Source: Blastocladiella emersonii ATCC 22665 (taxonomy: Eukaryota; Blastocladiomycota; Blastocladiomycetes; Blastocladiales; Blastocladiaceae). From it: a DNA stretch of 64,000 nt. Of this stretch, positions 20,243 to 29,957 are shown in pieces (position 1 is the stretch's first letter; the number at the start of each line of letters is the position of its first letter). Below the pieces are notes generated by a model. That model was not told the DNA's origin. It saw only the letters and a list, made by a program, of their open reading frames with translations, and made no database searches. The translations under genes were made by a program, and so were the position numbers. Location: NCBI GenBank assembly GCA_025594325.1, contig JANHCV010000011.1, positions 1,240,001 through 1,304,000 on the forward strand, in the 5' to 3' direction.

Positions 20243-22006
20243 TCACGCCCACTGCCGCTCGACGCCGGCCTCCGCATACTCTGCCGCGTGCATGACGCGC
20301 GCCTCGTCACCCACGACGCCGCTCCACTCGCGGTCGTGGAGCTTTCCCGCCCAGTTCTCGCCCGAGCTCGACGGCCACGTATTGAGCAGCAGGTGCGTCC
20401 CGCGCTCGGGCACCTTGACGCGCGGGGCACCAGGAAGCACCGCCGCCGGCGCGCCGTGGTCGGCGACGGCGAACACGGGCCGGCCGTCGACGCGCCAGAC
20501 GACCGCGTGCCTTGTCCACCCGACCGCGTACGAGTGCAGCGCCTCGGTCGCGTCCCACCCGCACCGCACGCGGCGAGGCAGCCCGCCGCCCGCCTGCACC
20601 GCGTTGTCCTCGAACAGGTTCAGCTGCACCGTCCGCGGCAGGTTGCCCGTCACCTCGACGATGTCGATCTCCTGCACCGGGTCCGCCGACCGGTACGTGA
20701 ACGCGGCCGAGACGACGCCCGACGCGCGAGCCGCGCGGAGCGTCGCGTGCAGCCACACCACCTCGTTGCGCGCGCCGGCGGTGGCAGTTGCGGGCGCAGG
20801 GGCCTGCGAGTCGTGCGCGTGCGAGCGCGCGTGGTGATGCGGGAGGTGCACGCCGATCTTGCCGAGGAGCGAGGTGATGGACCCGCGCTTCTCCTTCTTG
20901 CCCGCCGCGTGCTGCTGCCCTTGGCCGCCCGCCGCCGCTCCGCCGACGACCTGCGGCGGCGCAATCTCGACAGCGCTGCGCACCTCGGCCGCGAAATACG
21001 GCTTATCCTTATGCGCCCTGGCACCCGCGCTCGCGCACCGCGTGACCTCGATCACGAGCCGCCCGCCGCCCATCGCCGCATCGTGCACCGCGACCGCGTT
21101 GTCGGGCCGGAACTGCGCGAGGTTGGCCGCGAACGAGTGCGTGCTGCGGTCCCACGCGTGGCCCGGGAACGTGCCGCCGTGATCGTGCGTGCGGCTGCCG
21201 CACGGCGCGCGCGGCGTGGCGGTTGTGGGGGAGAGGCCGAGCAGGGCGAGCGACCGCGCGTCCATTTCCTCGGACCACGCGCACCGAGCGTTGGGGGATG
21301 ACGTCCACACCGAAAAGTCGGCCAGGCCGTGGCACTCGCCGCGGTCCTGCCACTCGTCCACGTCCGGCAGGACCATGAGCGCGCGGCCGGGCGTCCCCGA
21401 AACGGTAGGCGCGGTCCACACGGGCGACGCGAACTTGGCGAGCCGCGTGACGCCGAGCGCGGCCGCGGGGTCCGCGAACTCGAGCCACACGTCGGCGCGG
21501 ACGCACACGAGCGACTCGGCCGGCTCCATGTCGTTGCGCATGAACCCCTCGGCAGGAGGCGGGCGCACGAGGAACTGGCCGACCCAGACCGGGTTCGCGC
21601 CAGATACCGCCGTCCCCCACGCGTACGCGCGGCCGTCCTCGAGCAGCGTGCGTCCGCCGACGACTGCGCGCACGCTCGCGGCGGGCTGTGTGGCGGCCCA
21701 TGCACGCGGCGCGAGGCGCAGCGCCAGGAAACCGTAGCCGAGGTCGCGCGGGACCGACGCGTGCATCCACTCGTTGGTCGCGACGGGCGACTGCGCGTAC
21801 CCCGCCGCCCACTCGGTCTGGATCACGGTCGCACCGTCGGATGGCGGGCCCACCGTGTAGCTGCCCGGAACGGTAGCAGCGGTGGAGCCGGCGGGCGCGA
21901 CGGGGAGCGCGCGCGAGCTGTCGGCCGAGCGCAGGTCGAACTGCGCGCCGACGATGACCATGTCGGCGCTGTGCATGGGATGTTGAAGGTTCATGGTGCC
22001 TAGCAT
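20243..22006 (-). CDS. Glycoside hydrolase family 16-like protein
   Basis: Single exon, 587 residues. GH16 enzymes cut or transfer beta-glucans and related wall polysaccharides. The active-site signature ExDxxE is present as EIDIVE (about residues 446–451), the beta-bulged form. A characteristic HSYAVGWTRHAVVWRVDG stretch and a late NTWPSSSGENW follow. The first 300 residues look like a separate beta-rich module. A Lys/His/Ala-rich linker (about residues 370–420) separates it from the GH16 core. No signal peptide is visible at either nearby Met (22006 or 21994), which is odd for a wall enzyme, so unconventional export or an unseen upstream exon are possible. A TATA box lies 55 bp upstream. 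Crh-type transglycosylases and laminarinases are the closest ideas for its activity. Confidence 0.8.
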   Translation of the reverse strand: MLGTMNLQHPMHSADMVIVGAQFDLRSADSSRALPVAPAGSTAATVPGSYTVGPPSDGATVIQTEWAAGYAQSPVATNEWMHASVPRDLGYGFLALRLAPRAWAATQPAASVRAVVGGRTLLEDGRAYAWGTAVSGANPVWVGQFLVRPPPAEGFMRNDMEPAESLVCVRADVWLEFADPAAALGVTRLAKFASPVWTAPTVSGTPGRALMVLPDVDEWQDRGECHGLADFSVWTSSPNARCAWSEEMDARSLALLGLSPTTATPRAPCGSRTHDHGGTFPGHAWDRSTHSFAANLAQFRPDNAVAVHDAAMGGGRLVIEVTRCASAGARAHKDKPYFAAEVRSAVEIAPPQVVGGAAAGGQGQQHAAGKKEKRGSITSLLGKIGVHLPHHHARSHAHDSQAPAPATATAGARNEVVWLHATLRAARASGVVSAAFTYRSADPVQEIDIVEVTGNLPRTVQLNLFEDNAVQAGGGLPRRVRCGWDATEALHSYAVGWTRHAVVWRVDGRPVFAVADHGAPAAVLPGAPRVKVPERGTHLLLNTWPSSSGENWAGKLHDREWSGVVGDEARVMHAAEYAEAGVERQWA

Positions 22007-22060
22007 GGTGTTGTTGCGTGGGGAGGGAGGGAGAGGACGCTCCGCGAGGGCAGTGTCCGT

Positions 22061-22067
22061 TTTTATA
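22061..22067 (-). promoter_or_regulatory. TATA box of the GH16 gene
   Basis: TATAAAA on the minus strand, 55 bp upstream of the ATG at 22006, in otherwise GC-rich sequence. Confidence 0.6.
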
Positions 22068-22209
22068 CCCTCGGCGAGCGCGCGGCACCGCTGAGCCGCA
22101 CCACCCTGAGCCGCACCACCGACCAACGCGAAGTGAAACGCGCTCCCCCTTCGAGACTTAGACGTCAAAGAAGCGCATCTGATTCTTCTACTCTGCACAC
22201 ACAGCCTGG

Positions 22210-23617
22210 CTAGCCCGTGAAGGCCTGCACCTGGAACGACTTGAACGTGGTCATGGCGCGCGCGACAAACGCCTCGATGTGGAAGATGGGCTTCGACCCC
22301 TGGCACATGGTGTTCTCCTACACGCACGAACGCGAGGGCCACTTCAGTCTTCCGTCACTGCGGGATGCGCGAGGAGTGATACGCACGTAGTGGGCGGCGT
22401 GGTGGATGATCTGGCCGCGGATCGGTTCCGGGACGCGCGACGCGATCTGCATCGCCAGCGTCTACACAGTGGCGTACACGGGCGAGTGAGCCATCGTTCT
22501 ACTCCACGGCAGGAGAGAGCGCAAAAGTACCTTGACAATGACGGGTGGTGGGATGCAGTGCACGAGCAGGTCGTACAACTTGGGGCGCACCGCGGCGAGT
22601 CGCTCGGCCGTCTGCTCGGCCAGAATGAGCCCAGCGATCTCGGAAATGTACGTCTCCCAGTCGTACTCGGTCCCGGACATGTCGGCCGACGCCGCGAGCG
22701 TGCTACAAGCCGAGCGTGAGTTCACCGACGCTTGCCATGAAACGCTGAGCGAAGCGTACCCTGGGGAGCCGTTGGTCACGTACACGGCCTCGAGGGTCAA
22801 GATCGCGCGGCGCAGGTTGCGCTTGCACTCGCCAGCGAGCCGCGTCGCCACCTCGGGCGCGAGCGAGAAGCCTTGCCGCCGGGCAACCGAGTTGAGCACC
22901 TTCACAATCTACTCGACGGGGAAACGCGATACGTCAGTCCTCGTATGATCGGGGAAAGGCGAAACCCGCGCACCTCGTCCTCGCGCGGCGCCGGGACACG
23001 GAGCATCAGGCACCGACTCTGGACGGCGGGGATGATCTTGGACGTGGACGTGCAGCACATGATGATGCGCAGGTTGCCCATGTACTTTTCCATGGTGCGG
23101 CGCAGCGCGTGCTGGGCGGGCAGCGAGAGCGAGTCGGCCTCGGAGATGACAACGACCTTGAACCGCTTGGCCGCGCCCGTGTCAATGTTCTGCGTCTGCG
23201 CCAGCTCCTTGATCAGGTCCTGCACCACGAGCCGGTCGTTGTTGCCCGCGTCGCTCGGGTTGATCTCAATGTGGTAGTTGGACACGAGCAGGCTGATGTC
23301 GATCTTGCGGTTCGACGGCGTCACCAGCGTGCGGTGGTCGATCTTCACCTTGTCGACGCCCGCGCCGAACAGCGCGCGCAGCGTCGCCATGATCCGGGTC
23401 CGCTTCCCCGCACCCGACGGGCCGTACACGAGCGTGTGCGGGAAGTCGCCCTCCTGCGCCTATACAAGTGTCGGTACACGGGTTGGCATCGGCGATCCCG
23501 CAGGTTACGAGGAGCAGCGGCGAGCCCTACCAGTCGGTCGAGGTGCTCCGAGATGTGCGGGTGGTAGTCGAGCGCCGCGAGCGTCGCGGGACGGTACTTG
23601 TCGACCCAGAGTGCCAT
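22210..23617 (-). CDS. RFC3: Replication factor C subunit 3 (clamp loader)
   Basis: Six exons: 23531–23617, 22974–23459, 22760–22908, 22531–22702, 22387–22461 and 22210–22317. They give 358 residues, matching the usual 356 or so. Part of the RFC pentamer that loads PCNA onto DNA in the nucleus. The start ALWVDKYRP is typical of RFC subunits. A Walker A loop GPSGAGKRT (residues 42–50), a Walker B-region SEADSLSLPAQHALRRTME and the sensor QSRC motif follow. The C-terminus ends in the collar-domain GSKPIFHIEAFVA. Five introns of 57–71 nt keep the frame, with donors GTAGGG, GTGCGC, GTACGC, GTACTT and GTGCGT and acceptors ending TAG. It is head-to-head with the F-box-like gene, about 190 bp apart. 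Named here as human RFC3, which is yeast Rfc5. Confidence 0.93.
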
Positions 23618-23807
23618 GGTAGATGCGTTGCGTCAAGTGCGGATGCTCCGGAGTAATGCAGCGTCTCTGCAGGGAGGAGAAGGCGAAGGGGGCGGGTGCG
23701 ACGCGCGACCGAGCAGCATCGAGTCATCACATGATTGACCAACGCGACGGCGATTCGTCGCCGCCGCGAGTTCGCCGCGGTCCTGGCTCCCAAACGCCAC
23801 ATGCAAC

Positions 23808-26051
23808 ATGAAGAATCGAATGGTAAAACTTGCACTTAACTTGCTGCCTTCGCTCGTGCTCGCCAACTTGGCCAGCTTCATTGACGCGCGCCAGCTCTCG
23901 CGGCTGCGGCAGACCTGCGTCGATCTGAGCCGGTTTCCCGCCAACGCGTCCGTTCCCAGCGAGCATATCCAGTGGGCCATACGCAACCAATCATATTCGC
24001 TCTTAGAGCAACCTCTCGCCGAGGAGGACGCGGAGCGTGTGGCAACCACGCTGGCTCATGGTGCCATCGACTTGTGTGACGTGGACACGCTTCGTATTGT
24101 TCTTGATCTGTCCCGTCAATCTTCGGACGCGGTGGACTTGTATCTTTCCGAAATGCTCTGTTTCGCAGTCACACAAGGCCACCTCGGCCGGCCCCAAGCG
24201 CTGGAAATCGCTCGAATGCTTCTAAGCGATCCGCAAACTGTCGATCTTTGGGAGGACCCGCCGTTGACGTACCATTTCTCCTCGTTTTGCGCTGTCGCAG
24301 CGACCGTCGACATGGACGCGTTTGCGGCCGCGTTTCCTCGGCGCGCTTTTCTAATAGCGTTGATCCTTGGTGACAAATTGCGGGTCAGCCGACTTTTTGA
24401 TGCCGTCCAGGACATTTTTTCGCACGGTGTGTGGAATCCTTGGTTTCGGATCGAATACTTGCTCACCTATGCTGTTCTCGTTGACAACGAAGCAGTCGCA
24501 GAACTTGTCCTCGACAGTCTTTTACAATATCGGGTTTAGCGCAAAGGTTTTGCTACGGACGATTGGACCTTCAAAGCGTTCCCGTGTCCGACCTTTTGTG
24601 CGTGGCGGCGAGGCGCAGTCCGAGGTTCCGAAGGAGCGGGCGTGACGCGGCGTCGTTTCTGCGCGGGCGGACCATTCTCATCTGCAGGTGGCTCGACGCG
24701 TCGTTTGGCCGGCTTACGAGGGGCTGCGGCAGCAGAGGAAGAGGAAGCGAGCGCTGCACCGTGCACCGTGCCTTGAGGCGAAGCGAGGGGAGGCGAAGTG
24801 GCAGAAGACGCGCTCGAGGGAGCGGTTCCCACGGTCGCCGACGCTGCGGGGCCGCTCGAGTTACGGCCGGTCGTGCGGGCCTTCGCGCCAGCAGGCTTCC
24901 TGGCATGCGAAGGTGCACGAGGAGCACTCCCAGCGGCACTCGAAGCATCGGGAGCGGCAGCGGGAGGGTCGCGCGATTGAGCGCCAGAGGCCCGAATGCG
25001 CGCGGACCGGCGCGCGGGTTCGGGCTGCATAGGATTCATGTTTAGGGCTTAAAATGATGATTGTATTCAGTGTTGCTTCATGGAGACCAACTTCTCGACG
25101 AGGGGAGGAGGGGAGAAGAAATCCGGCGCGACACAGCGATCCACAGCGATCCACAGCGATCCAAGCCACACGACGCGTCTGGATTTCCGGCAAGCCGCGA
25201 AAAATCCATGGAGACCTCTAGTTCTGTCTCATGCAAGCGTGTTCCTCATTCTGAACACTGTTCCGGGCAAAGTCAGCAACGCGCTCGGACGCGGCGATGC
25301 TGTGGGCCTGCGTGCCCAGTTGGTTGCTCACCGACACGTCGAATTTTGCAACTCGATGCATGGACCCGAAGCAGCAACTCTCCTGAGCCTAGCATGGAAA
25401 CTTGGTGAGTTGGCATGTCACGACTGCATGATTAAAGAGGCAGCTGCGCTGTGGAACAAGCTCCCAGTGTGTGTTTTGGAGCCGTTCGAAGCCGCGTGCA
25501 AGGAGGCGATTCCCGCGCACGCCGAGCACCTGCTCAGATGTATTCACAAGATGAGCAATGCCGTACGCCTTGAGATTCTTAAGTCGTTCCGAGCGATCGC
25601 GAAGGCGGTCGCCGCAGATGCAAACCTGGTCATGCTCAAGTGGCCCTTGCTCACGGCCCGCCCGAAAATCATCAAGTCCGTTGCAAAGCTCGTACCCAGC
25701 GGCCGCGAACAGCTTGACGTCAGCGCGGCCGAGTTGCTTTCGCGCGTCCCAGCTTCCCCTCGCCAAGTTTCTCTTCAGCTTCAAACTGAGACGGTGGATT
25801 AGCTCCCGCACGAGTTCGGCACTGGATCGCAGATCGAAAAGCAGGCAGCGCTAAAGGGGTCGGTGACCGGCTGTGCCATCAACACAGGAATGATCGAGTA
25901 CTTGCTTCGCGACCCCGAGCTGGATCCGTCGTACAACGAGAACGAGCTTCTCAAGCACGTCCGGACCCGTGTTCACCCTTCGATTGAGACCCTGCTCCTC
26001 AGCGACCCGCGCGTCTCGGCCGTTGAGCGCGCGCGCTTCGCGCAGCACTAA
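23808..26051 (+). pseudogene. F-box-like/repeat protein, disrupted paralogue
   Basis: The N-terminal part (23808–24539) is an intact frame opening with LNLLPSLVLANLASFIDARQ, an F-box-like helix pair nearly identical to the start of the protein at 47063–48709. It stops at 24537–24539. The C-terminal part resumes near 25230 and runs to 25802 (DANLVMLKWPLLTARPK). After a short break it ends at 26051 (IEYLLRDPELDPSYNENEL, then DPRVSAVERAR). The intact paralogue has all of these in one 548-residue frame. About 500 bp of unrelated sequence sits in the middle and about 60 residues of the family's centre are gone. Intact homologues would be SCF adaptor candidates. Confidence 0.75.
24536..25039 (-). 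CDS. Small basic low-complexity protein inside the broken F-box-like gene
   Basis: A 167-residue ATG frame lies on the strand opposite the disrupted gene and fills its insertion almost exactly. It is rich in Ala, Pro, Ser and Arg, with basic clusters (KPAKRR and AQKRRR) that could be nuclear localisation signals. No domain is recognised. Its stop lies within a few bases of the plus-strand stop at 24539. It may be a genuine gene carried by an inserted segment, or a chance frame in GC-rich DNA. Confidence 0.35.
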   Translation of the reverse strand: MNPMQPEPARRSARIRASGAQSRDPPAAAPDASSAAGSAPRAPSHARKPAGAKARTTGRNSSGPAASATVGTAPSSASSATSPPLASPQGTVHGAALASSSSAAAAPRKPAKRRVEPPADENGPPAQKRRRVTPAPSEPRTAPRRHAQKVGHGNALKVQSSVAKPLR

Positions 26052-26485
26052 CCTTGCTGTTGTTGCTCCTCAATTTTTCACCGAGAAATACAAATTAAAT
26101 TTATGTTGCGTCCCGAGGTGCTAGTACGTGCCGGAGATCTTCATCAGCTAGCCCATCACGATTTCGGGCGTCGACGCCCTCTGAACGTCGCAAACTGGCA
26201 CGCGTCGGAGCCTGCGCCACATTCACGTGAGTGGCGCAACGCGTCGCTGCCAGCAAGGTGAGAGCGATGAGTGTCTTGTGCTCACGTAAATGCCTCTTAA
26301 GGAGAGTGAGAGCGTTTGCAGGCGCGGGAGACAGTTTGGACGCGTCCGAGTGCCCCATGGTCGGTGCGAGACGAGGTGCGAGACACGTCCCGAATGCACC
26401 TTGCTCGCGCCACGCTACGCACCAGCTGCGTACCTTGCCTTTTCGACCATGCCATGTTCTATACTCAGACGTCAAACGTAACCTA
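26052..26485. other. Intergenic flank and leader of the GPCR gene
   Basis: No gene seen. CACGTGAGTGGCGCAACGCG lies at about 26224, some 170 bp past the F-box-like pseudogene; a close match lies some 150 bp past the 3' end of the intact paralogue (about 46915). Paired GTGCGAGAC motifs occur at 26364–26383. Confidence 0.5.
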
Positions 26486-29400
26486 ATGCATTTCACTCAC
26501 GGAGCGGCCGGCCACATGGAGGTCCCGCCCATGGAGCATCGCGCCGCCGTCGAACGGCAACATGAACGGACCTTACGACCCGGTTTCATACGATGGGTCT
26601 TCTTGATCGCTATTTTGCTGCTTTCGAGCGTAACCCGCGCTCAGGCGTACCAAAACTTGACGCTCGGGCTCATCCTTCCAAGCCCCGCGACGCTCGCGGT
26701 GTCTCATCCGGGGTACACGAGCATCATGGAGAACACGCTCAAAGTCGTTCGATTCATCATGGATGACCTGAATAATGGAACGGCGCATTCGGCCGGGTAC
26801 CACTTCAACCTGGTCTTTGGGGACAGCAAGTACGGGCGACTTGGCGCAGTGGAGGCCGCCATCGATCTTCAGTCTAAGGGTGCTCTCGCTCTCCTTGGCG
26901 AGTGGAGCTCGTCGAACACGATTCCGATTGCGCTGACGTGTACGTCACCGTGGCCCTGAACTTGACCGCGCCTCTGCCTAACCCAAACGTTGCGCTAGCG
27001 ACAAGCTTCAACACGATTCTCTGCTCGGGATCAGCGTCGTCTGACGAGCTGAGCTCGGCCATCAACTACCCGCTGTTCATTCGAACGATTTCGGCCGACT
27101 CGTACGTTTTCCCTCTCCAGCGTTCCTGACTGCAGACTTACCGTGAGCCTCGTGAATGAATAGGTACCAGGGCGTCGTGATGGCCCGCATCGCTCGCAAC
27201 TTCAACTGGATGTCGGTGAACTTTCTGGTCCTCGGCGAGGATCCGGTACGCAGCGGCAGTGCCACGACCTCGACTAGATGACTGATCACTCACGCTTTGT
27301 GATTGTGTAGTACGCAGTCTCGCTGTCCAGGGCATTCCAGGACACGGCCGCGACGCTCGGTATCACTATCGCGAGGACGTACATTGTCCAGAACTCTTGG
27401 TCCTTTGACGACTACCGAGCTCTCGTCTCGCAGCTCGCCGACAGCCCTTCGCGCATCAACGTCCTGTTCGGGCACCCGGACCCCATCTACCCGCTTCCAC
27501 TTCTTGCGCGGCGAGCCGGTTTCGGCCCCGAGTGGGTCTGGTTTGGCTGCGAGTCGCTGTCCATCATGGATTCCACCTTCTTGCGGGCGCGCGGCCTGAC
27601 TCCCGCCGAGCTCGCTTACTACGAGGGCCTCATGATCGCGTGGCCCGCCGAGCTCGCGCCCGGGTCGCCGCGCTTCGACTCGGTCGTGGCCAAGTGGCAG
27701 CGCACGTACAACGACACGGTGATCAAGGAGACGGCCTACGCGCTCTTCATGGGCAGCTGCCTCGACGTACTCGTCAACACGTTCATCGATCTCGTCCGCC
27801 GCGTCGGCCTCGCGCCCGTCGTCAACCGGACGCATAAGCTGGACCTCGCCGACTTTGTCGTCAACCGCGACAGCGTGTCCGGGTTCATCGACTTCGCGGC
27901 CAACGGGGACCGCAACGGGTATTCGCCGTGCTCGTGTGATTTGAGAAATCAATTAACCCGACTCGACGTATAGGGAGTTCCAGGTGCTCAACTTCCAGAA
28001 CAGCGCGTACGTTCCCGTCTACTCGGTCCGCAACGGCACGTTCAGCACCCTCGCGCCCATCAAGTTCGCCGACGGCTCGAGCGTGATCCCGGACTGGCGG
28101 CCCAAGTACGTCGAGATCCTGCCCGACGAGCGCTCCGCCGGCGTCATCATCGTGTCCACGTTGACGGGACTCGTCATCGCGGCCGTGGTCGTCGCATGGG
28201 TCGCCATCGTCGTGAACCGCAAGTCGAAGCGCGTGCGGCACCTCGGGCTGCCCTTCACGGCCGTGCTGTGTATCGGCATCGTCATGTGCCTCTCGGCTTC
28301 CTTCCTCATGGCGGGCCGTCCGACCCCGCTCAAGTGCGAGGCCCAGTACTGGGTCATGATCCTCGGCTACTCGCTCACGCTGTCGTCGCTCTGGATCCGG
28401 TCATACCGTCTCTGGAAGATCTTCGAGTACGTCCCCGAGTCTTTCATGACCTTGTCGCGTCGCATCAACTGACCTGCCACGCGTTCGTGTAGCAAGTACG
28501 TTCGAAATCTCGAGCTCGAGCACATGGTCAACGCGATCGCTCACCAGTTTCTTGTAGCCGTGTCCTGACAAAGTCGACGGCCGTACGCACCCGGCCGCTG
28601 CTGTTCCGCATGCTCGCGCTGCCCGTGTTGCAGATCATTCTGCTGATCATCCACTCGGCCACGTCCCCATTGCAAGCGGCTCCGCTCATCTCGGGGTCGA
28701 CGATCCAGTACCAGTGCCAGGCGTTGTCTGCTGGCGGCACGGCCCTGCTTTACGTTGCGGCAGGAATCGACGGGTGCGTTCGCTGGGCACTCGACGGCCA
28801 TGATGAACTTGCTGACTCTTGTCGTGCGAAACAGGGTGCTCCTCGTGCTCCTCGCGTACCTCTCGTTCAAGATCCGTCGGATCCACGTACGTCTACTGGC
28901 GGGCCAGCCAAAGTGTCAACTTACTTATGACGCACGTTTCCGCCTAGTCCTCGTACCAGGACACCATGTGGATCGCGTACTTAATGCACCACCTCCTCGT
29001 ACGTCCCGCTTGCGGTTTCGGCCGGCGCATCCTCTCACCGCCACGACTCCGGCGTCTAGATTGCGGCGTGCATCGCTATCCCCGTCATCGTGCTGTTCAG
29101 CACCGCGACGATCGTGACCTACTACGTGCGCGCCGTCGCGGTCATTTACACCAACGTCGCCATCTTCTCGTCCATGGTCGCGCGCCACATCTTCGCGCTG
29201 CCCGATAGCGCGAACCAGGACCCGAACGCGGCCATGCTCGAGACTCAAGACGGCGCCGGCGGTCCAGGATCCGGCGGAGGTCAGGAGACGTCGTCCGCTG
29301 GCGGTTCGACGGCTCAGCGAGTACGTTGAGTGTGATGATCGCACTGCTTCGACACCCGTTGACGACCTGGTCCCGTGTAGAACGTTCTCTCGGGCGTGTA

Positions 29401-29767
29401 TCCCGTCAAGTCAACTACGGGCTTCCTGCGGCGGTGGCAGAACCGCGATGTCGTCCTACTGTCCGCCGAGGGCCTGCTCGTCGTGGCCAGCATCGAGCGG
29501 CAGCATCCTGGCCAGAGTTTCTCGGTCAAGCAGCTCATCCTCGAGGCTGATCCCGTCGACATGGAGCTGTGCGTCGTTCTCGCACATCCAGGAACCGACG
29601 CGTTCGCGATCCAGTTCAACTCGGCGGCCGAGCGGACCAAGTGGGTCGCGGCGTTCCAGGCGTGCGGGACCTCGGGCAAGTCGACGCCCACGTCGAGCGC
29701 CATGAGCAGGCTTCGCGTCAAGTCGAACGCGATACGGTCGAGCGTGACGTCGGGAGGGCAACATTAG
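26486..29767 (+). CDS. Class C (GABA-B-like) G-protein-coupled receptor with C-terminal PH-like domain
   Basis: Eleven exons: 26486–26939, 26999–27101, 27164–27245, 27311–27918, 27974–28426, 28493–28495, 28558–28773, 28835–28886, 28948–28998, 29060–29320 and 29381–29767. They sum to 2670 nt, 889 residues. A hydrophobic signal (FLIAILLLSSV) leads into a Venus-flytrap ligand-binding domain (about residues 55–460) with several N-glycosylation sequons. Seven membrane helices follow, TM1 being GVIIVSTLTGLVIAAVVV. The TM3 end WIRSYRLWKIF and TM5 end LLAYLSFKIRRI are typical of GABA-B-type receptors. No Cys-rich domain lies between. The last exon (residues 762–889) is a PH-like domain ending AAERTKWVAAF. 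The start could also be 26516 or 26531. The sixth exon is only three bases (CAA). Ligand unknown. Confidence 0.85.
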
Positions 29768-29957
29768 TAGGTTCAATACATACTTGGCGTGGCCGTGCCC
29801 TCGATCTGGTTCCTGATAGCTCGGATGATGCAGTGACATGAGGGCAAAAGCTTCGCTCCAAGAAATGAGGTTGCGCCGCTCAGCAACGGCGTGTACCTCG
29901 ATCGTGACGCGGCAAGACATGGCAACAAGACGAGTATACTCAAAGGGAAAACTGAAT

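Noticed and set aside
19808-21301. A 497-codon plus-strand frame antisense to the GH16 gene
   Set aside because: Arg/His-rich translation with no domain. The opposite frame has the GH16 catalytic signature.
25025-25050. TTTAGGG-like sequence suggesting an interstitial telomere
   Set aside because: Only one unit is present; it needs tandem copies.
28496-28560. An exon reading KYVRNLELEHMVNAIAHQF after the GPCR's TM3
   Set aside because: It terminates in a stop and cannot be joined in frame to TM4. The sequence reads better as an intron starting GTACGT.
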